This document shows positions 34,439 through 41,462 of a DNA stretch of 64,000 nt, in pieces (within the stretch, counting starts at the first letter, position 1; the number at the start of each line of letters is the position of its first letter). The DNA comes from Fructobacillus durionis. Its GTDB lineage: Bacteria > Bacillota > Bacilli > Lactobacillales > Lactobacillaceae. The DNA lies in contig NZ_FOLI01000005.1 of assembly GCF_900112405.1 (NCBI RefSeq), forward strand, positions 1 through 64,000, read 5' to 3'. A model generated the notes under the pieces. That model did no database searches. It saw only the letters and a list, made by a program, of their open reading frames with translations, and was not told where the DNA came from. Made by a program: the position numbers and the translations under genes.

Positions 34439-35083
34439 TTACCAACCCAGATAAAGTGTTAACAAGAAAAAAACATCAAAACTAAAATGGAGATAAATCG
34501 ATGCTCTTAATGACTGATACCGATACCATGTATAAGAAAACAGCAAAAAGCTAATCGAAACAGCCAATATTGGTACAAGATGCCACTGATAGGTCGGACC
34601 ATGTAAAAGTCCCATCGCAAAAGCGCTCGTTACAAAGGCCACGGCTGTTCCAATCTTATTTTTAGGCAGTTGTGAGTAGATTGCAGTTGTCAAAGTAATG
34701 GAGAGTAGCTCTTCAAATATAATTTGAAGAGCTAGTGGTAATAACACTAAGAAAGGATAAAGTGAATGGCCGGAAAAGCTTGCTTCAATCGGGTGACCGA
34801 TGATTGATTGAGCTCCCAAAAGTCTTTCACTCAACCAAGCAATACTAGCGTCAACCAACTGAAGGGCTGCTACAGAACTAATCAACCACAGAAAGAATGG
34901 TTTATTAATTGGTTTTAGTAGGGCTTTTACTCCATCTTTTCCAAAAAAAATAAAGGGTAAAACAATAGTATATACTGTTGTAAGAATATCTATTCCATCA
35001 GAATGTAAAACATATAGGATTAACAAAAGCATTAGACAAACATCAACAAGATAATTACTTTTAACACGATATAAATCAGGCAT
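34439..35083 (-). CDS. CPBP family membrane protein, candidate bacteriocin immunity protein
   Basis: 214 residues from the ATG at 35083 (MPDLYRVKSN), preceded by AAAGGG. Six or so hydrophobic helices. CPBP motifs: FEELLSIT (glutamate pair), AMGLLHGPTY (histidine) and YLHFSFD (second histidine). It is a different, more diverged protein than the CPBP gene at 3.6 kb. It directly follows two double-glycine peptide genes on the same strand, separated by a perfect hairpin. CPBP/Abi proteins are well known as immunity proteins of class II bacteriocins, so that role is the best guess. Confidence 0.75.
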   Translation of the reverse strand: MPDLYRVKSNYLVDVCLMLLLILYVLHSDGIDILTTVYTIVLPFIFFGKDGVKALLKPINKPFFLWLISSVAALQLVDASIAWLSERLLGAQSIIGHPIEASFSGHSLYPFLVLLPLALQIIFEELLSITLTTAIYSQLPKNKIGTAVAFVTSAFAMGLLHGPTYQWHLVPILAVSISFLLFSYTWYRYQSLRASIYLHFSFDVFFLLTLYLGW

Positions 35084-35111
35084 CTTTTTCCCTTTCTTTG
35101 CCTTTAAACAT

Positions 35112-35143
35112 GAAATAGCCGAGACTATCATCTCGGCTATTTC
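35112..35143 (-). repeat. Perfect 13-bp hairpin between bacteriocin peptide and immunity gene
   Basis: GAAATAGCCGAGA pairs fully with TCTCGGCTATTTC over a 6-base loop. No T-run follows, so it is more likely an mRNA stabiliser, processing site or partial attenuator within the operon than a terminator. Confidence 0.8.
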
Positions 35144-35154
35144 TAAATCAAAAC

Positions 35155-35307
35155 TCACTTACCCGAAAAGCCTTTAGCAAAACCCTTACCAAACTCATAT
35201 GCGGGTTCAGCCCACTTTCTTGCTGCATCAAGCAATCCGCCTCCTTGCACTCCTGATAATTCAACGTCGGTCAATGTTTGAAAATTCATCAATTCATTGT
35301 TCTTCAT
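35155..35307 (-). CDS. Bacteriocin-like precursor with double-glycine leader (peptide A)
   Basis: 50 residues. RBS AAAGGAG precedes the ATG at 35307. The leader (residues 1-23) ends LTDVELSGVQGG with Leu at -12, Glu at -8, Leu at -7, Val at -4 and Gly-Gly at -2/-1, the standard double-glycine pattern cut by C39-peptidase ABC exporters. The predicted core has 27 residues, starts GLLDAARKW, is cationic at its end (FGKGFAKGFSGK) and contains a GFAKG GxxxG motif. No match to a named bacteriocin is recognised. It pairs with the similar gene 40 bases upstream and is followed by a CPBP gene. Confidence 0.82.
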   Translation of the reverse strand: MKNNELMNFQTLTDVELSGVQGGGLLDAARKWAEPAYEFGKGFAKGFSGK

Positions 35308-35346
35308 AGTATTCGTCTCCTTTATTCGATTATTTCGGACAGTAAA

Positions 35347-35502
35347 CTAGGTATACTTACGATGCGGAATTTTGTTCGTCAACAGGGCATGCGCAGCACG
35401 GCCACTATGATAACCAAAATCAAAGAAGAAACCACCACCATAAACAGACTCAAGCTGTTCGTTATTCAATGATTTCATATTCTTCACTAACACTTTAGTC
35501 AT
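35347..35502 (-). CDS. Bacteriocin-like precursor with double-glycine leader (peptide B)
   Basis: 51 residues from the ATG at 35502, with AGGAGG seven bases upstream. An in-frame reading 12 codons longer lacks a ribosome site. The leader ends SLNNEQLESVYGG (Leu -12, Leu -7, Val -4, Gly-Gly). The 28-residue core starts GFFFDFGYHSG, which includes a GYHSG GxxxG motif, and ends in a basic IPHRKYT tail. Peptides A and B both carrying GxxxG fits a class IIb two-peptide bacteriocin whose helices pair through these motifs. First gene of the operon. No exporter gene is present in the window. Confidence 0.82.
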   Translation of the reverse strand: MTKVLVKNMKSLNNEQLESVYGGGFFFDFGYHSGRAAHALLTNKIPHRKYT

Positions 35503-35552
35503 GATATACCTCCTTTCTTCGCCCTTAGGATACTGCAAGTCTGGTCAACTTT

Positions 35553-35571
35553 TTTGGACGTTTTGTCCAAA
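35553..35571. promoter_or_regulatory. Inverted repeat upstream of bacteriocin operon and XRE gene
   Basis: TTTGGACGTTTTGTCCAAA, a 7-bp perfect dyad with 5-base centre, in the interval between the divergent bacteriocin operon and XRE gene. A good candidate operator for the XRE protein. Confidence 0.5.
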
Positions 35572-35643
35572 GTGGTATGTATTCTTCCAAGGATTAGTTA
35601 TTTGCATAATAATAAGAGTTGTACAAATATAAGGGAGCGATAA

Positions 35644-35907
35644 ATGTATTTAACCGACGAGAAACTTGCCGCTATTTCGGGTGGGCAGTCAAAACATATT
35701 GGGCCAAATCTTTTATATTTTCGGAAAAAGTCCGGACTATCACGGCAACTCTTAGCCGACCAACTGAACCTTGATCCAAGTAGCATTGCTAAATACGAGA
35801 ATAGCAATCGTACGCCACATATCGATACCATCATTCAATTGGCTGACGCTCTTGAAATAGAGGTATCGGACCTCATTTTTGAAAGAAAAAAGAATGAATT
35901 CAGATAA
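35644..35907 (+). CDS. XRE family regulator with a double-glycine leader-like N-terminus
   Basis: 87 residues, AAGGGAG six bases before the ATG. Residues about 18-80 form a Cro/C1-type helix-turn-helix (NLLYFRKKSGLSRQLLADQL, recognition helix DPSSIAKYENSNRTP, then LADALEIEVSDLI). The first 14 residues, MYLTDEKLAAISGG, match the double-glycine bacteriocin leader consensus: Leu -12, Thr -11, Leu -7, Ile -4, Gly -2, Gly -1. The two adjacent bacteriocin genes carry the same pattern. The gene is divergent from them and is the likely regulator. Such a leader on a DNA-binding protein is unusual. Confidence 0.85.
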   Translation: MYLTDEKLAAISGGQSKHIGPNLLYFRKKSGLSRQLLADQLNLDPSSIAKYENSNRTPHIDTIIQLADALEIEVSDLIFERKKNEFR

Positions 35908-35909
35908 AA

Positions 35910-35938
35910 TTTGTATCCATGACACAAATTGATATAAT
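35910..35938 (+). promoter_or_regulatory. Promoter with overlapping dyad downstream of the XRE gene
   Basis: TTGTAT (35911-35916) and TATAAT (35933-35938) with a 16-base spacer. The dyad TTTGTATCCATGACACAAA (35910-35928) covers the -35 box and begins 3 bases after the XRE stop. Its TTTG...CAAA ends match the 35553-35571 repeat, suggesting a second XRE site. Confidence 0.6.
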
Positions 35939-35944
35939 ATATTC

Positions 35945-36048
35945 AATCAAATAACTGTCCACTATCCCCGGGTAGCGGAAACAACAGTACGAACCCATCT
36001 TTCACTAGGGCCCTTCACAGGAGAGAAAGATTGGTTCGTACTTTTTTA
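35945..36048 (+). ncRNA. Candidate small RNA or attenuator leader ahead of elaA
   Basis: A transcript from the promoter above would begin near 35945 and run into an 18-bp stem with one mismatch (35986-36003 with 36025-36042, AGTACGAACC outer arm) over a 21-base loop, ending in TTTTTT at 36042-36047. A smaller hairpin (CTATCC/GGGTAG) lies at about 35963-35976. No known riboswitch class is recognised. It is either a roughly 100-nt sRNA or a regulated terminator in the elaA leader, since elaA starts 19 bases later. Confidence 0.55.
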
Positions 36049-36066
36049 TTAAGAGAGGACATCGCC

Positions 36067-36513
36067 ATGACAGAAGCACAACTAGTAATCAAAGCAACCA
36101 AGGAATTAAAGCCACTCGAACTACTTGAGATACTAAAGGCTCGTACGGAAGTTTTCGTTGTCGAGCAAGAATGCCCCTACCAGGAGGTCGATAATCTGGA
36201 TGACAACGCCATTCACGTCTACTTTGAGAAGAATACGCGAGTACTCGCCTACACGCGTATTGTAACGGCTGATAACGCGAATACCATTAGCTTTGGACGC
36301 GTTTTAGTTCGAAAGGACGCTCGCAAACACAAATTAGGGAAAGCGATTGTAGAAGAAACAATCAAAGAAATTCAAAAACGTTTCCCAGATAAAACCATTC
36401 AAATTGCAGCGCAGAACTACCTACGCGACTTTTACCAATCCTTTGGCTTTCAGCCTACCTCAGACGTCTTTTTAGAAGACAACATCTCCCACGTCATGAT
36501 GGAACTAAAATAA
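36067..36513 (+). CDS. ElaA family GNAT acetyltransferase
   Basis: 148 residues from the ATG at 36067. The N-terminal block ILKARTEVFVVEQECPYQEVDNLD and the C-terminal AQNYLRDFYQSFGF are the ElaA signatures. FGRVLVRKDARKHKLGKAI forms the acetyl-CoA loop. ElaA is a GNAT of unknown substrate. Upstream translation is unlikely because the preceding codons lie in the terminator stem. Confidence 0.88.
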   Translation: MTEAQLVIKATKELKPLELLEILKARTEVFVVEQECPYQEVDNLDDNAIHVYFEKNTRVLAYTRIVTADNANTISFGRVLVRKDARKHKLGKAIVEETIKEIQKRFPDKTIQIAAQNYLRDFYQSFGFQPTSDVFLEDNISHVMMELK

Positions 36514-36525
36514 TCAAGAAACACA

Positions 36526-36558
36526 AAAAGACCGGCTAGCTTTCGCTAACCGGTCTTT
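36526..36558. terminator. Bidirectional terminator between elaA and the efflux cassette
   Basis: Stem AAAGACCGG(C)TAGC / GCTA(A)CCGGTCTTT with a TTTC loop. Confidence 0.85.
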
Positions 36559-36581
36559 GTTGATAAGTAAGTAAATTATCC

Positions 36582-37112
36582 TTACTTTTCCATCACTTGC
36601 CAAGTCGTTGGAACTTGCAAAGTGTGCTTAATTGAAACAGTGTTGTCGTCGTTCTTGTGCTTGAAGAGGTTCTTCCAAAGGTCAGACTTGTACGTCCACT
36701 TTGTTGTCACCGTCTTTACTTGAGCGTTTTCAACGTTTGTCTTTTCGTAAGTTGACGTTGTCTTTGTGGCTTCAACAATCTTACTTGTGTTTGGCACAAA
36801 GTGTGTGCTTGCTTGAGCATCAGATTCTGCGTTCTTGTATACCAAGACATAGTTATCTGAACCAATCTTCTTTACGGCAACCGCCTTAACAGGTGACTGT
36901 GCTGGTGTCGCAGAGTAAACCTGAGTGGTTGTTGTAACCGAAGTCTTTTCCATCCCGAAGTGGCTGTTCATGTTTGCTGAAAGCAAGCCGACAGCGACAA
37001 CCGTCAAGACTGCGAAGATACCGCCCAATGTGTAGGCGACAACCTTGTTTCCAATCAAGAACATTGAGAGGAAAGTTAAAAGCGTTAATCCGGCAATAAT
37101 CCAAATCATCAT
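36582..37112 (-). CDS. DUF4811 domain-containing protein (efflux cassette 1)
   Basis: 176 residues. Two N-terminal membrane helices (about 2-20 and 27-47), then an outer domain of about 125 residues with AVKKIGSDNYVLVYKN and VSIKHTLQVPTTW. DUF4811 proteins regularly follow EmrB/QacA-type MFS exporters in lactobacilli, as here, starting 1 base after the MFS stop. Probably an accessory of the pump. Function unproven. A paralogue lies at 39328-39858. Confidence 0.8.
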   Translation of the reverse strand: MMIWIIAGLTLLTFLSMFLIGNKVVAYTLGGIFAVLTVVAVGLLSANMNSHFGMEKTSVTTTTQVYSATPAQSPVKAVAVKKIGSDNYVLVYKNAESDAQASTHFVPNTSKIVEATKTTSTYEKTNVENAQVKTVTTKWTYKSDLWKNLFKHKNDDNTVSIKHTLQVPTTWQVMEK

Positions 37113-37113
37113 G

Positions 37114-38592
37114 TTACTTTTCCTCCTTCTTGTTGTCCTTCATGAAGAAGACAAAGACGAAGCCAAGAACGGCAAAGATCAGTGAAATCAAGAAGGCAGT
37201 TTGGAAACCATCCATTGAAGCGTTCAAGACTTTACCAGCGTATTGAACTGGATCAGTCGTCTTCAATGAAGAGCTTGGTGTATTGTTGTTAATCACGTTT
37301 TGCACGATTGATGTCAACAAGGCAACCACGACAGATGATGAAACCTGACGAAGCGTGTTATTGGCAGCAGTACCATCAGCACCCTTTTCATCAGGCAAAG
37401 CACCCATGGCAGCAGTCGTCAATGGCATCATTACCAAGGCAATTCCAGCCATACGCAAAGCGTAAAGTACTGAAACAACAACTGTTGGTGTAGTGGTGTT
37501 CAAGAAAACATAAGGAACTGTACCGAGAGTCAAAACACCGAATCCGAAGAAACAAAGCATTTTAACGCCGACCTTGTTATACAAAACACCGGCAACTGGT
37601 GACATGAATCCCATGAAGAGGGCTCCCCACATCAACGTGATACCTGAATCCAAGGCCGAAAGACCGCGGACGTTTTGCAAGTATGTTGGCAGCATCATTT
37701 CGACACCGTACATCGCCATCGTTGCTAACAAAAGTGCAACCGTTGGAATCGTAAATTCCTTCTTCATGAAGACGCGCATGTCCAAGAATGGCACTGGCAA
37801 CTTCAATTGGCGCCATACGAAGACGGCTAAGAGGATGACACCGGCTGCGATTGGTGCGATAACCTGTCCAAAGTCACCCCAACCTTGCGAGGCAACGTTT
37901 GTGAATCCCCAGAGGAAGAGACCGAACCCAGCAACTGAGAGAATCAATGAAGCGTAATCGAGCTTCAACTTCTTTGTTTCCATCACGTTCTTCAACAAGA
38001 ATGGTGCCAAGATAGTGGCAATAATGATGATGATGAATGGGATGATAAAGATTGAACGCCAGTTATTTGAAAGCGTCATTCCCAAAATCGTGTGATCTTT
38101 ATCCAAAATCCAACCAGTCAAAGTAGGGCCGATAGCTGGTGACATACCAACAACCAATCCCATCAATCCCATGGCTGCACCACGTTCTTCAGGCTTATAC
38201 ATGTTAATGATCAAAACCTGCAACATTGGCATCATGATACCAACGGCCATGGCGGCAACAATACGGCCGGCCACGAATAGCCACCACATGTCTTTTTGTT
38301 CTGGTGTAAACATTGAAAGAGCCACACCAATCAAAAGTAGGACATAGGCAACGATGTGTAAAATCTTCGTTGGTACTCGGTTGGCCAAGTAGGCTGACAA
38401 AGGAATCATCATTCCGTTGACAATCAAGAACCAAGTCGTTGCTTGCTGGGCCGTTGACAAGTCAATGTTGAAGGCCTTCATAAGGGTTGGCAAAGCCGTT
38501 CCCAATGAGGTCTGCATCAAAGCACCTGACATGGCCGCAATCATCAAAACCGCAAGGATTAACCCACGGTTATATGGACGTTTTGCTTCCAT
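37114..38592 (-). CDS. MFS multidrug exporter, DHA2 (EmrB/QacA) family, copy 1
   Basis: 492 residues, 14 predicted membrane helices. Family blocks: ALMQTSLGTALPTLMKAF, the motif A-like GRIVAAMAVG, MGLMGLVVGMSPAIGPTLTGWI (motif C of antiporters) and ADGTAANNTLRQVSSSVVVALL. Drug/H+ antiporter, resembling LmrB-type pumps. Divergent from a TetR gene, with a perfect 19-bp palindrome in its leader. Confidence 0.9.
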   Translation of the reverse strand: MEAKRPYNRGLILAVLMIAAMSGALMQTSLGTALPTLMKAFNIDLSTAQQATTWFLIVNGMMIPLSAYLANRVPTKILHIVAYVLLLIGVALSMFTPEQKDMWWLFVAGRIVAAMAVGIMMPMLQVLIINMYKPEERGAAMGLMGLVVGMSPAIGPTLTGWILDKDHTILGMTLSNNWRSIFIIPFIIIIIATILAPFLLKNVMETKKLKLDYASLILSVAGFGLFLWGFTNVASQGWGDFGQVIAPIAAGVILLAVFVWRQLKLPVPFLDMRVFMKKEFTIPTVALLLATMAMYGVEMMLPTYLQNVRGLSALDSGITLMWGALFMGFMSPVAGVLYNKVGVKMLCFFGFGVLTLGTVPYVFLNTTTPTVVVSVLYALRMAGIALVMMPLTTAAMGALPDEKGADGTAANNTLRQVSSSVVVALLTSIVQNVINNNTPSSSLKTTDPVQYAGKVLNASMDGFQTAFLISLIFAVLGFVFVFFMKDNKKEEK

Positions 38593-38611
38593 AATATTTC
38601 TCCATTTCTAT

Positions 38612-38630
38612 CTGGTACAATTTGTACCAG
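38612..38630. promoter_or_regulatory. TetR operator of efflux cassette 1
   Basis: CTGGTACAATTTGTACCAG, a perfect 19-base palindrome between the MFS start and its promoter. A second copy of its left part (CTGGTACAATG, 38695-38705) overlaps the tetR promoter. Confidence 0.75.
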
Positions 38631-38645
38631 TTACTAACATTTAAT

Positions 38646-38673
38646 ATTCTAACAGGATATTTAACTGTGTCAA
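38646..38673 (-). promoter_or_regulatory. Promoter of MFS-DUF4811 cassette 1
   Basis: On the minus strand, TTGACA and TAGAAT with a 16-base spacer. A near-consensus promoter that the palindrome immediately downstream would repress. Confidence 0.75.
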
Positions 38674-38731
38674 TATGTTCCACTCAACTTTTTTCTGGTA
38701 CAATGTCTCTATCAGTACTAGGAGAAATGCG

Positions 38732-39283
38732 ATGAATTACGGTCAACAAGAAAATGCACGGGTGAAAGAGCAAATTGTGAAAGGCCTTTTTACCGAGTTA
38801 AAAACAAAGCCTTTTTCAGAAATTCGAATTGCTTCCCTTATTAAAACTGCGGGTGTCGGCCGAACATCCTATTACCGCAACTTTGATAGTAAGGAAGAAA
38901 TCGTGGACTACTATTTGTCCGAACTTGTGCAAGTAAGACGCTCCTCCCAATCGATACCTACTTGGACAAGATCCTCCGTGGCGGACAACTTGGAGGATAT
39001 CTTTTCATTCTTTCTCAGCCAAAAAGAACGTTTCTTACTATTATTTAAATCCGGCTTATCATCTTACGTCTTTGACTACTTCCGTAATATTCCGAAAAAC
39101 AATCCCCAAGAAGGGCAACAGCATTTACCCAACCACAATCCCTACTTACTCGCCTTCTTTACCGGTGCCCTCCCTTCCGTCCTCTTCGAATGGCTAAAGC
39201 GGGATAGTCCAGAATCGCCCAAAGAAATGGCAGTGATGTTGACGAAAATGCTTCCTCCGGAAATCTTCGTGGATGAAAAGTAA
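38732..39283 (+). CDS. TetR/AcrR family regulator of efflux cassette 1
   Basis: 183 residues from the ATG at 38732 (MNYGQQENARV), which has AGGAGA upstream. Helix-turn-helix at about 12-58: IRIASLIKTAGVGRTSYYRNFDSKEEIVDYY. C-terminal ligand domain with PSVLFEWLKRD. Divergent from the MFS gene. Strongly similar in layout to the TetR at 41463-42011. Confidence 0.88.
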   Translation: MNYGQQENARVKEQIVKGLFTELKTKPFSEIRIASLIKTAGVGRTSYYRNFDSKEEIVDYYLSELVQVRRSSQSIPTWTRSSVADNLEDIFSFFLSQKERFLLLFKSGLSSYVFDYFRNIPKNNPQEGQQHLPNHNPYLLAFFTGALPSVLFEWLKRDSPESPKEMAVMLTKMLPPEIFVDEK

Positions 39284-39289
39284 GAACGA

Positions 39290-39322
39290 AAAAAAAGCGT
39301 GTCAAATTGACACGCTTTTTTT
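39290..39322. terminator. Bidirectional terminator between cassettes 1 and 2
   Basis: Stem AAAAAGCGTGTC/GACACGCTTTTT with an AAATT loop. Confidence 0.9.
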
Positions 39323-39327
39323 CTACA

Positions 39328-39858
39328 CTATTTTTCAATCACTTGCCAATTTTCCGGCAGAATCAATTCGTGCTTAATTGATACAACATCATCCTCTTCT
39401 TTTTGCTCAAAAAGGAAACGGTATAAATCTGATTTGTAAGTCCATTTAACCGTTTTCGTTTGAACCTCAGCCGTTTTTACATCCGCCTTTTCATAATTAG
39501 CCGAACGCTTCACTGCTTTCACCACTTCTGAAGTATCAGGAACAAAGTGCTTTTTTGCCTGCTGATCCTTTTCATAATCTTTATAAATCAGTACGTAATT
39601 CTCTGCACCAATCTTCTTAACTGCCACCGCTTTAACAGCTGATTGGGCAGGTAATGCCGAATAAACTTCATGGCTGGTCGTTGTCTCCGACTTTTCCATG
39701 CCGAAGTGTTGACTCATGTTTAGCGCAAGTAAGACGGCTGCAACTACCGCTAACAGTGAAAAAGTCGTCCCCAAAATCATTTGAGCCAAACGGCTCTTCA
39801 AAAAGAACCAGGAGAAGAAAGCTAGTGTAACTAATCCTGCAATTATCCAAATTAACAT
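39328..39858 (-). CDS. DUF4811 domain-containing protein (efflux cassette 2)
   Basis: 176 residues, the same length as copy 1 and alignable end to end (MLIWIIAGLVTL, AVKKIGAENYVLIYKD, VSIKHELILPENWQVIEK). Two N-terminal helices, then a soluble outer domain with more lysine than copy 1. It overlaps the MFS stop by 7 bases. Probable accessory to the pump. Confidence 0.8.
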   Translation of the reverse strand: MLIWIIAGLVTLAFFSWFFLKSRLAQMILGTTFSLLAVVAAVLLALNMSQHFGMEKSETTTSHEVYSALPAQSAVKAVAVKKIGAENYVLIYKDYEKDQQAKKHFVPDTSEVVKAVKRSANYEKADVKTAEVQTKTVKWTYKSDLYRFLFEQKEEDDVVSIKHELILPENWQVIEK

Positions 39859-41333
39859 TCGTCTGCCTCCTTTTGACCTTGAATCCAGAAAGTTAAGATA
39901 ATTCCCAGTAAAGCAATCACCATTGAAATCAGAAAGGCCACGCGGAAGCCGTCGAGTGATGCATCCAGTACCTTATCTGCATATTTAAGTGGATCCGTTA
40001 ACTTTAACGAGTGACTTGGTCGATTATTGTTCACAATATTTTGAACAACGGAAGTTAAGATGGCCACTACAATGGAAGCGGAAACCTGCCGCAAGGTATT
40101 ATTAGCAGCCGTTCCATCCGCGTTTTTATCATCTGGTAAAGCAGCCATGGCTGCCGTTGTCAAAGGCATCATTGTCAAAGCAATCCCGGCCATTCGAATC
40201 GCGTACAAAACAGAAATCAAAATTGTTGGCGTTTCGGCCGTTAAGAAAAGGTATGGCATGGTACCCAAAGTTAGCATGGAAAAGCCAACGAAAGCCAGTT
40301 TCTTAATACCGACTTTGTTATACAAAGCACCAGCAACCGGTGAAAGGAATCCCATGAATAATGCGCCCCACATTAGCGTCAATCCGGAATTCAAGGGTGT
40401 CATTCCCCGCACGTTTTGCAGGTAGGTTGGCAACATCATCTCCACTCCGAACATGGCCATCATGGTTAACAAGAGGCCAACAGTTGGTATGGTAAAGTTC
40501 TTTTTAGCAAAAACGCGTACATCTAAGAAAGGCACCGGTAACTTCAACTGACGCCAAACGAAGGCAGCCAAAACAAGCGCCCCAATGACGATTGGCGCAA
40601 TCACTGAGCCCAAGTCAGACCAGCCATAGCTGGCAACGTTTGTGAATCCCCATAGGAACAGGCCAAATCCAACAGTTGAAAGTAAGACAGAGGAAACATC
40701 TAAAGCAATCTTCTTGTTAGGTACCACGTTCTTCATCAAGAAGGGTGTTAGTACAATGGCAATCACAATGATAATCAACGGAATCACAAACATCGAGCGC
40801 CAGGAATCCGATAGCGTCCAGCCCAAAATGCTGTGATTCTTATCTAATATCCACCCTGTCAAAGTCGGCCCAATGGCTGGTGACATTCCAATGACCAAAC
40901 CAAGCATCCCCATCGCTGCACCGCGTTCGTTTTTACCGTACATGTTCAGTACAACAATCTGAGAAAGTGGCAGCATGATACCCACCGCCATGGCTGCTAG
41001 AATTCGGCCAGCGAGGAAGAGCCACCAGAAATCAGCACTTTCAGGCGTCCACATACTGGTTAAAATACCTGCCAATAATAAGAAATAAGCCACTAGGTGC
41101 AGTGTTCTCGTCTTAACCCTTGTTGCTAAATAGGCGGATAGTGGTACCATCATCCCGTTCACCAATAAGAACCAAGTCGAGGCCTGCTGCGCGGTGGCAA
41201 GATCAATATCAAAGCCTTTCATCAACGTTGGCAACGCCGTACCAAGGGAGGTCTGCATTAAGGCACCTGCAATGGCCGCAACAATCATCACGGTTAAAAC
41301 GCCCGTTCTTCCCTTCTTTTCATTATTCATCAT
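39852..41333 (-). CDS. MFS multidrug exporter, DHA2 (EmrB/QacA) family, copy 2
   Basis: 493 residues from the ATG at 41333 (MMNNEKKGRT), which has AAGGAGA upstream. Very similar to copy 1 in every helix block (ALMQTSLGTALPTLMKGF, GLVIGMSPAIGPTLTGWI, ADGTAANNTLRQVSASIVVAIL), so the two arose by duplication. Codon choice differs between the copies, which suggests the duplication is old or one copy was acquired. Confidence 0.9.
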   Translation of the reverse strand: MMNNEKKGRTGVLTVMIVAAIAGALMQTSLGTALPTLMKGFDIDLATAQQASTWFLLVNGMMVPLSAYLATRVKTRTLHLVAYFLLLAGILTSMWTPESADFWWLFLAGRILAAMAVGIMLPLSQIVVLNMYGKNERGAAMGMLGLVIGMSPAIGPTLTGWILDKNHSILGWTLSDSWRSMFVIPLIIIVIAIVLTPFLMKNVVPNKKIALDVSSVLLSTVGFGLFLWGFTNVASYGWSDLGSVIAPIVIGALVLAAFVWRQLKLPVPFLDVRVFAKKNFTIPTVGLLLTMMAMFGVEMMLPTYLQNVRGMTPLNSGLTLMWGALFMGFLSPVAGALYNKVGIKKLAFVGFSMLTLGTMPYLFLTAETPTILISVLYAIRMAGIALTMMPLTTAAMAALPDDKNADGTAANNTLRQVSASIVVAILTSVVQNIVNNNRPSHSLKLTDPLKYADKVLDASLDGFRVAFLISMVIALLGIILTFWIQGQKEADEC

Positions 41334-41351
41334 CTTTATTCTCCTTACAAA

Positions 41352-41370
41352 ATGATACATATTGTCTCAT
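41352..41370. promoter_or_regulatory. TetR operator A of efflux cassette 2
   Basis: ATGATACATATTGTCTCAT, an imperfect 19-base dyad near the MFS start. It is similar to operator B but unlike the cassette 1 palindrome. Confidence 0.6.
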
Positions 41371-41380
41371 AAACAAAATC

Positions 41381-41409
41381 AGTATAACCTTATTTTTAAA
41401 ATGAGTCAA
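41381..41409 (-). promoter_or_regulatory. Promoter of MFS-DUF4811 cassette 2
   Basis: On the minus strand, TTGACT and TATACT with a 17-base spacer. The -35 box lies inside operator B (41401-41419). Confidence 0.7.
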
Positions 41410-41419
41410 TATGTCTCAT
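41401..41419. promoter_or_regulatory. TetR operator B of efflux cassette 2
   Basis: ATGAGTCAATATGTCTCAT, an imperfect 19-base dyad covering the MFS -35 box. Related sequence (TGTGTCAATATGTTCCAC) occurs at the matching place in cassette 1. Confidence 0.6.
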
Positions 41420-41462
41420 TTTGTTTTTTCTGTTATACTAAGAAAAAGCAAGGAGTACGAGA

